Positions 18,780 to 24,130 of a stretch of DNA of 24,130 nt are shown in pieces. The notes under the pieces were generated by a model. The model was given only the letters and a program-made list of their open reading frames with translations. It had not been told where the DNA came from and ran no database searches. The position numbers were made by a program, and so were the translations under genes. Origin of the DNA: Oehlia diaphana (lineage: Eukaryota; Glomeromycota; Glomeromycetes; Glomerales; Glomeraceae); NCBI GenBank assembly GCA_003833135.1, contig QZLH01000198.1:100380-124509 (forward strand), written 5' to 3'. Within the stretch, counting starts at the first letter, position 1. Every line of letters starts with the position of its first letter.

Positions 18780-19249
18780 CTAATTTATGAGGTGAGGCGG
18801 ATACCGGTAAGTTAATCGGACACATGATTGGTGAGACTTTCGTTCAAAGCTTCCATCTTCATAATAATACCCTTCATCATACTCCGTGGGCTCATCATCA
18901 TCCGATAGCTCTGGTACCTCCTCGTTCTCACCTCTCAGAATACACACTAAAGCTGGAAGAAGCATCAGAATCGTCATTGGAATCAAAAGTAGTATGTGAC
19001 AATTTAGGTAAGATGCTTGCTTCAGTTTTTGGCGAAGATCGATAACAGAGTTTTCCTGATCATTGGGAAATTTGCGAAGCTCTGCTTGAAGTTCTGAATG
19101 ATCCGTTTTGCTAGGCACCACACCATAGAGATCATCCTCTGTGAAATCCCGAAGTTAAGGTTCATCCTCATAGTCAACATATGTAGATATGTTATATGCA
19201 AGCTGGTGGATAAACTTGCCGTTGTACGATAATTTTCCGAGTTTTGAAA
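18780..19249 (-). pseudogene. Unidentified relic with one in-frame stop and frameshift
   Basis: After a good acceptor (TTTTTTCAG ending at 19250) the minus frame reads SKLGKLSYNGKFIHQLAYNI, then DYEDEP, an in-frame TAA, and continues LRDFTEDDLYGVVPSKTDHS and ELRKFPNDQENSVIDLRQKL. Then the reading shifts: the hydrophilic SNDDSDASSSFSVYSE piece is in another frame, returning to an acidic ELSDDDEPTEYDEGYYYEDG tail that ends at TAG 18782-18780. The pattern is a once-coding, charged, helix-containing protein now disabled. I do not recognise the family. Other open frames over this stretch are shadows. Confidence 0.5.
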
Positions 19250-19550
19250 CTGAAAAAATCGAAGCAAAGTATGCAAATCTTTATAATATTTTTTAAATTA
19301 CATTTGATAACTTCATTGGTAACGAAAGATTGACAGAAGATTTAGCGAGGATACAATAATAAATGATAAAATTATTTTTATTAAAATTTCGTATCCTTAC
19401 TATTTTTATATTTATTGTGCCTTTCTACTAATTTCTTCCAAAGGATGTTACGCCAATTATTATAAATTTTACGAAATTCTTTCAAAATTACGATCAATTT
19501 TCATGATGATTAGATTATAGAATTAAAATTAAAACTTCTTGTAATAATAT

Positions 19551-19799
19551 TTATAAAATATAGGATGTGAAAATATCAAACTCAATAGATTGTTGCATTT
19601 GTTGTCTCAGTCTTAAGACTGGGACACCATTACCTAAGAGTTCGTAACTATTGGTCCAAACGATCTGGTAGGTACCACGTGGAATGGAATTAAGATAGGT
19701 CCTCCCATTTGTCTTAATTGGAAACCTGGAGGAATGTTTACGCGTCTTCTTGCGTGTCTTCTTCCTCTTCTTCTGAAATAGATTATCCCGGCCCTTGCC
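19551..19799 (-). pseudogene. 82-codon open frame lacking a start, basic N-terminus
   Basis: The minus frame is open from a TAA at 19802-19800 to a TAA at 19553-19551 with no usable early ATG, so it is easy to miss. It begins with a strongly basic KKRKKTRKKTRKH run after an acceptor-like TTTCAG, then SSRFPIKTNGRTYLNSIPRG, QIVWTNSYELLGNGVPVL and RLRQQMQQSIE. Codon-level composition is clearly protein-like against AT-rich flanks. It looks like an internal or terminal exon of a lost gene. The family is not recognised, and linkage to the relic at 18780-19249 is possible but the splice phases do not fit cleanly. Confidence 0.45.
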
Positions 19800-19803
19800 T
19801 TAA

Positions 19804-20293
19804 TTTCTTCTAACGGTTCTTGTTATCCTTACGACAAATACGGAATTATTTACGAAAGAAAACGAGCCGCGGTACCTCATATCTGTACTCATTCACGAAA
19901 AAAACCAAAGGATAATCTTACAAGTTATGACACCGTGCAAATACCTGTAGCTTTCCAGTCACGTAATAAGTATGCAACGATGAAAAAAGGATTAATTTAG
20001 TTGTTAAATAGAAGAAAGTGAAAGGGAAAAGAAATTACGACGACTTTAACTTTAAAATCTCCATAATTTGCCTATAATTACATATATAAACTCTCATTAA
20101 ACTCCGATTATAAAATCGCGCCATTGCGCCTTGCTTTATAGATTATTGAATGTACAGTACAGTCTACAGTGATACATGATAAAGTCTATACATTATTGTG
20201 CCTATTCTACACCTCTCATTTAACCCAACAATACCCTCTATTCGTTGCCTTTATCCCAACATTCATTCCTTAATCCATTTCATACGTTGTTTG
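19804..20293. other. Gene-free stretch
   Basis: Mixed-composition DNA with no continuous frame. Nothing supportable. Confidence 0.35.
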
Positions 20294-20327
20294 TTTTCGG
20301 GATGCTAATGTTTTCGTGATGCTAATG
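20294..20327. repeat. 17-bp tandem duplication TTTTCGKGATGCTAATG
   Basis: Two adjacent copies (20294-20310 and 20311-20327) differ at one base. A recent local duplication. Confidence 0.8.
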
Positions 20328-20374
20328 TCTTCTCCGGAAGTTTCTTCTCAAGTATTTTTTCGCCAGCACTTTTT

Positions 20375-20388
20375 CGTACTGCAGTACG
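20375..20388. repeat. 14-bp perfect palindrome CGTACTGCAGTACG
   Basis: Self-complementary word 200 bp past the end of the nuclease-like relic. No known factor implied. Confidence 0.35.
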
Positions 20389-20588
20389 TCATGAATGTTG
20401 ATTCTTTACATGCAAGACTTCGGTAAATGAAAAAAATATGCGGGAATCTTATGTTGCACGGCTCCTATTCTTTCTTTTCCGATATTGTACTGCGCATTTC
20501 ACGTTCCGGTTAAGTTGGGTCGTGGGATATGCGAAAAAATTAAATATCTCTCGAGAACAATGAATTACGTGTATTATAAGGTTATTGA

Positions 20589-21255
20589 TTACAGGAGATC
20601 AAACCTTTTGGATGCTTGATTGACGAATTCCCTAATTTCCCGTATCCTTTCTGGGATAACAATTTCCGGGCTTTGATCATACCATACCTCAATAAGGAAA
20701 ATTTCATTATCCAGACAAATGCATATTTTTTTGCCGATTACGACAGTGCTACTAAACCGATGCTGAGCCCTTGCACTTCCAACGCAATTTGATATTTTTG
20801 AAAGAAAGCATCAAGCTCTAATCCATTCAAGAAAGGAGGGCGATGTTCAATCATAGATTCCTCATTAAGAATTTCCTTAGTTATCTGGATGCATCTAGTC
20901 TGGAATTTGCGATTTCTTAGATTCTTATTCTTTTTTAAGCTCATCGAAATACCGCTCTAACTTCTCAATTCTACTCCTGAGCTTGGCATTCTCAGCATGG
21001 CATTCTCAGCATCACGCCTTTCATTCTCTTCCACACCCTGTTTTAGAAGCTCGGCAATTCTGGCCTTAAGTTCAGATTTCTCGGCCTCAAGCTCAGCGAA
21101 CTTCCTTCTAAGATCAGGGATCTCATTATTCTTATCCATAAGCTCAGCATTTCGCTCTTAATCTCAGAAAACTTCTTCCTAAGTTCGCCAATCTCAGCTA
21201 AGAGCTTGGCATTTAATTCTCTCAATGAATCGATGGATTGAGAGTTTGACATCAT
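20589..21255 (-). pseudogene. Coiled-coil plus PD-(D/E)XK-like nuclease pseudogene
   Basis: The ATG at 21255 opens MSNSQSIDSLRELNAKLLAE, a heptad coiled coil continuing as PDLRRKFAELEAEKSELKAR and ARIAELLKQGVEENERRDAE. This style of N-terminus is familiar to me from an expanded Rhizophagus family. A one-base shift occurs near 21155. A 14-bp tandem duplication (ATGCTGAGAATGCC twice, 20990-21017 region) shifts the frame again before ENAKLRSRIEKLERYFDELK. Downstream, KFQTRCIQITKEILNE, PPFLNGLELDAFFQKYQIAL and EVQ are followed, after another shift, by AQHRF, then ICLDNEIFLIEVWYDQ and PEIVIPERIREI. The LELD...EVQ(G)..QH...LIEVWYD order matches the PD-(D/E)XK-fold endonuclease-like domain of these proteins. 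A block between QHRF and the ICLDNEIF part seems deleted. At least three frame breaks make it non-functional. The TAA is at 20591-20589. Confidence 0.65.
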
Positions 21256-21290
21256 TATTCAATGTTATGTTGCGAATGTAAAAGACTTGC

Positions 21291-21296
21291 TTTATT
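21291..21296 (-). terminator. Minus-strand AATAAA
   Basis: Reads AATAAAGC on the minus strand, about 77 bp past the stop of the relic that ends at 21373. Fits the old poly(A) signal of that gene. Confidence 0.35.
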
Positions 21297-21372
21297 AATA
21301 CAGAAATAAAAAATAAATACAAAGATTTGGTGATACACGATTTTTCTATGCTAAATAAAAGCTACCTAAATC

Positions 21373-21945
21373 CTAATTCGACTTGGTACTATAGGTACCC
21401 TTTCCCGCAAGATCGTCCGCCGACCTTGTCCTTTTTATTTCCCTCTCTTTGTCTACGCCAGGAGTCGAATCTTGCTTCTGCGCCTCCTCCAATAACCATA
21501 CAATATGCCCGAGGACCGTTTCCATCTTAGCTTGCAAATCTTCATCATTATACAACGATCACTGATTTTGACAGCTTAAACGATGGCTTCCCCTCGTTAT
21601 ATAGTGTACATTCCATGAAGTACCATTCGGATGCATCGGTAACAATCCCAAATACCCTATCCACATCCTGTCTATTATTGATTTCATCAGCTTTACGTTT
21701 GCGTGACAAGGTTGACTCCATCTGCACATAAATCTTCTTTCTTAACTTCGATTACGCCAAGGATCCTACTCGTCGAACGACATTCTACTGCATAATCAAG
21801 ATTACCTTGCCCATTTCGACCCTCGATAAGTTTTTCCGTTATGAGTTTGAAATTATCTTTGTAAACCCTTGAGATGCCCAACGGTCTTGGTATCCAATAT
21901 CAACCGGAAAAGCATTTTCATATAGTGAATGTTTGGCTCGAATAA
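21373..21945 (-). pseudogene. Crinkler-associated nuclease-like domain relic
   Basis: Minus-strand pieces in order: IRAKHSLYENAFPVDIGYQ (from about 21945), DNFKLITEKLIEGRNGQGNL, LDYAVECRSTSRILGVIEVK, then in another frame MESTLSRKRKADEI and RVFGIVTDASEWYFMECTLY with GKPSFKLSKSVIVV, then in a third frame YNDEDLQAKMETVLGHIVWL and LEEAQKQ. I recognise this order from a domain attached to Rhizophagus Crinkler-type proteins. The LDYAVE Asp and the IEVK Glu-x-Lys pair look like a PD-(D/E)XK nuclease core. Breaks: a deletion with frame change after EVKKEDL (about 21733), a frameshift after VIVV (about 21555), and no N-terminal region upstream, which is AT-rich non-coding. A disabled, 5'-truncated copy. 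Confidence 0.65.
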
Positions 21946-22019
21946 AAAAATAGTGTTACGTTCCGGAGCGAGCGTTAATATGGCACAGGCATTGCATCAT
22001 TACACGTGACTTTAATGAG

Positions 22020-23880
22020 TACAATAATCATTTAAAAATAGATATGAAGTTGTAAAAATACATTGCAATTATATGAAATAAAAAATATTTCTGGTTAATT
22101 AGTGTAAACAATATGCAAAATTCTTTTTACAATTTTCTAAATACTAATTAGTCAAACATTATCATTACACTAGTATTAGAATGTAGCATAGTAATTTTAT
22201 ATAGATCATTTTGCCAATCCCTTAATTTTTTCAATTTTTCATTTTTCTCTTTATTTAATTTATCTAATTTTATTTATTTATTTTTATTTTTAATTTTATT
22301 ATAAATAGCATTAAGATTTTACTTAGTTAAAGTTGATAAATTAAGAAACTTAGTAATTAAATTTTGTATTGAAATATTTAAATTATATGAAAAAAGTATT
22401 ATTTCCAGTAATATAATTTAAGATAATCTAATTCTACTAACAAGAAATTCACTATATTTATATTTCATTTCTTTAACTAAATATCCAATATATTTTATAT
22501 AATTAATTGAAATTAACATAAAAGTTTTGAAGTTTTCCTTCTTTTGATCTTCAATTTCCTTTTTAAAATGTCAGTATATTGATCTTAATTCTTTTCAAAT
22601 CTAATTATAGACTGTTATTTAGATCACCAATCATTTAGTAGAAAGAAAAATAAGGATATTACCATAATAATTTTATTAGATAATTTGAATTAGCATTTAC
22701 AAAAGATTTTTTTAATTAGTTAAACTCTAATTAACCTGTTAAAAGATTAAAATTTACATTAATAAGTTAATTTATTAAATTATTTATTTAATAATAAATA
22801 AATAATAAACTTTATATCTAAAATTTAATCCTATATAAGTTAATAATTATTATATTATATTGAAATATAAATTCAATTTATAAATCAACTGAAATATAAA
22901 AAATAGTAATGTTAACAGAATATAGTAAACAGTTAACTATTAATTTTTATTTCTTTTATAAGTAATTAGGATTCTAGATTGATAATATGTTACTAATATA
23001 ATATTTTTACTTTTATAATTGATATATATAAAAAGATAATTTATTTTTTAATTCTAGTATTTCAAGTTATAAATAAATTGTCAAAATGTTAAAAAGGTAT
23101 TTATAATCGTTTTTAAAGTATTAAATAAATTTGTAAAGCAGGTAAAATTACTTATAAATTATAATTTTAAAGGTTATATAAAACTTATTTTAAGTTTATT
23201 TTTTTAAAAAAAAATTTCATTAAAAAATAATATTATTCTTTTTTTTAAAAATAATTAACAAATAAATTTATTTAATACTTTAAAAAAAATTATAAATACT
23301 ATTTTAATATAAATCAAAAAATTTTAATTTATTAGTTTTACTACTAATTTACTTTTTTGGATAAATAATCTAGATTAAATCACTCTTCTAAAATTTATAT
23401 TTTATATCAATATTTTTTTTTAAAAAAAAAGAAATTATTTGTGTTATTATTTATTTTATTTTATACAAATTATATATTATTAAAAATCATGTGATATCAG
23501 CAATGATTGCTTCTGATGATTTATAGTAATTTTATTAATTATTTATTAATAAAATTTACAATATATTATTTTAAATACTTTAAGATTATTTTGTTAAACA
23601 AATTTTTTTAAAATTAGATTTTTAATATAAATATTAAAATTATAAAGCATTTTATTATAATAAATAATAGTATAATAATTATTTTTCTATAATACAAATA
23701 TTTGTATTATATTTCAGTTATTATATTATACTAATAATAAATTATATTAACAAATATATATATATATATATATTTTAATGATCTATATAATTACTAATAA
23801 ATAAAAACTTATTATTTAATAAATAATATTTATATATTAAAAAAATATTTTTTCTATAACTACTTATTTAAAATGATTAT
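22020..23880. other. Extremely AT-rich, gene-empty block
   Basis: Almost only A and T, with T-run/A-run palindromes (for example near 23200 and 23410), a small hairpin at 23495-23517 (ATCAG-CAAT-G-ATTG-CTT-CTGAT) and a (TA)n run. No frame of any length. The composition shift begins sharply just after the Crinkler-like relic. It could be a decayed repeat block; there is nothing to support a mitochondrial origin or a centromere. Confidence 0.5.
23754..23773. repeat. (TA)n microsatellite
   Basis: About ten uninterrupted AT dinucleotides. Confidence 0.85.
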
Positions 23881-23896
23881 AACTAGTTTTAACTGG

Positions 23897-24050
23897 GGGT
23901 GATATAACTCAGGTGATATCACCTATTATTTTATTATAATTTAATAAATTTGATATGGGTGATTTAACCTAGGTGAAATCACCTATAATTTTATTAATAA
24001 TTTCGATATGAATAATACGAATAAATTTAATTCAGGCGATATCACCTGAT
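23897..24050. repeat. Three AGGTGATATCACCT-type palindromes at about 60-bp spacing
   Basis: Palindromes lie at 23911-23924 (perfect, AGGTGATATCACCT), 23971-23984 (AGGTGAAATCACCT, central mismatch) and 24033-24048 (CAGGCGATATCACCTG, one mismatched pair). Extra half-sites GGTGATATAACTC and GGTGATTTAACCT precede the first two by about 15 bp. Spacers share TTTTATTA...AATTT...GATATG. This is a diverged tandem repeat of about 60 bp whose palindromic core is better kept than the spacers. It ends about 80 bp before the right edge of the window. Confidence 0.7.
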
Positions 24051-24130
24051 TACATTAATTTTACACGATGATATAATTGTTTACATTTGATCGTTCCCAT
24101 TATTATTTATGAATGATGTAATCAAAGCCA

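Noticed and set aside
18824..19276. Plus-strand 73-codon frame and minus-strand 84-codon frame
   Set aside because: Shadows of the minus-strand relic at 18780-19249, whose own frame gives more coherent protein.
21327..21530. 67-codon plus-strand frame
   Set aside because: Antisense of the Crinkler-like relic's LEEAQK segment.
22020..23880. Mitochondrial insertion or centromere
   Set aside because: Only base composition suggests it; no mitochondrial gene piece or satellite unit could be read.
1..24130. tRNA or 5S rRNA genes
   Set aside because: No T-loop GGTTCGANTCC with a matching acceptor stem, and no 5S internal-promoter words, seen on either strand by eye.

Overview
The window looks like nuclear DNA of an arbuscular mycorrhizal fungus, probably Rhizophagus or a close relative. 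It is very AT-rich. Genes are split by short AT-rich introns with GTAAGT/GTTTGT-type donors and TTAG/CAG acceptors. It carries a MATA-type HMG-box gene, of the kind greatly expanded in Glomeromycotina. It also holds wrecked copies of two families I associate from memory with Rhizophagus: a coiled-coil plus PD-(D/E)XK-like family and a Crinkler-associated nuclease-like domain. I see no bacterial operons, tRNA, rRNA or CRISPR. The species call is inference, not a database result.

Layout. 1-3.1 kb: non-coding, with a degenerate ATTCGG-AAAATGG repeat at the left edge, a CACGTG palindrome, a 200-bp inverted repeat and two weak small-ORF candidates. 3.17-4.47 kb (+): a split gene that an ORF scan misses because every exon is short. 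Six consecutive exons are each exactly 87 nt and phase 1-1, and each encodes one 29-residue cysteine-rich module; a final exon adds a seventh module and a basic tail. This is the most unusual object here. 5.3-5.9 kb: two facing arrays of a TTCGCCGAA repeat. 6.3-12.7 kb (-): one five-exon gene for a roughly 2008-residue protein with a long Ser/Pro-rich disordered N-terminus, about eight membrane segments and a large C-terminal soluble region. 12.7-15.2 kb: a divergent intergenic region with a polypurine tract and bZIP-type sites. 15.2-16.2 kb (+): the MATA-HMG gene. 16.2-17.7 kb: non-coding with small repeats. 17.7-21.95 kb: a gene graveyard, with at least six broken coding relics all on the minus strand, including a topoisomerase II-like scrap and two nuclease-like pseudogenes. 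22-24.1 kb: extremely AT-rich and gene-empty, ending in three AGGTGATATCACCT-type palindromes about 60 bp apart.

The three intact genes (Cys-array protein, large membrane protein, HMG regulator) show no shared pathway. The large gene and the HMG gene are divergent and could share the 2.5-kb intergenic region. The relics and repeats mark the right half as a rapidly turning-over, repeat-type compartment.
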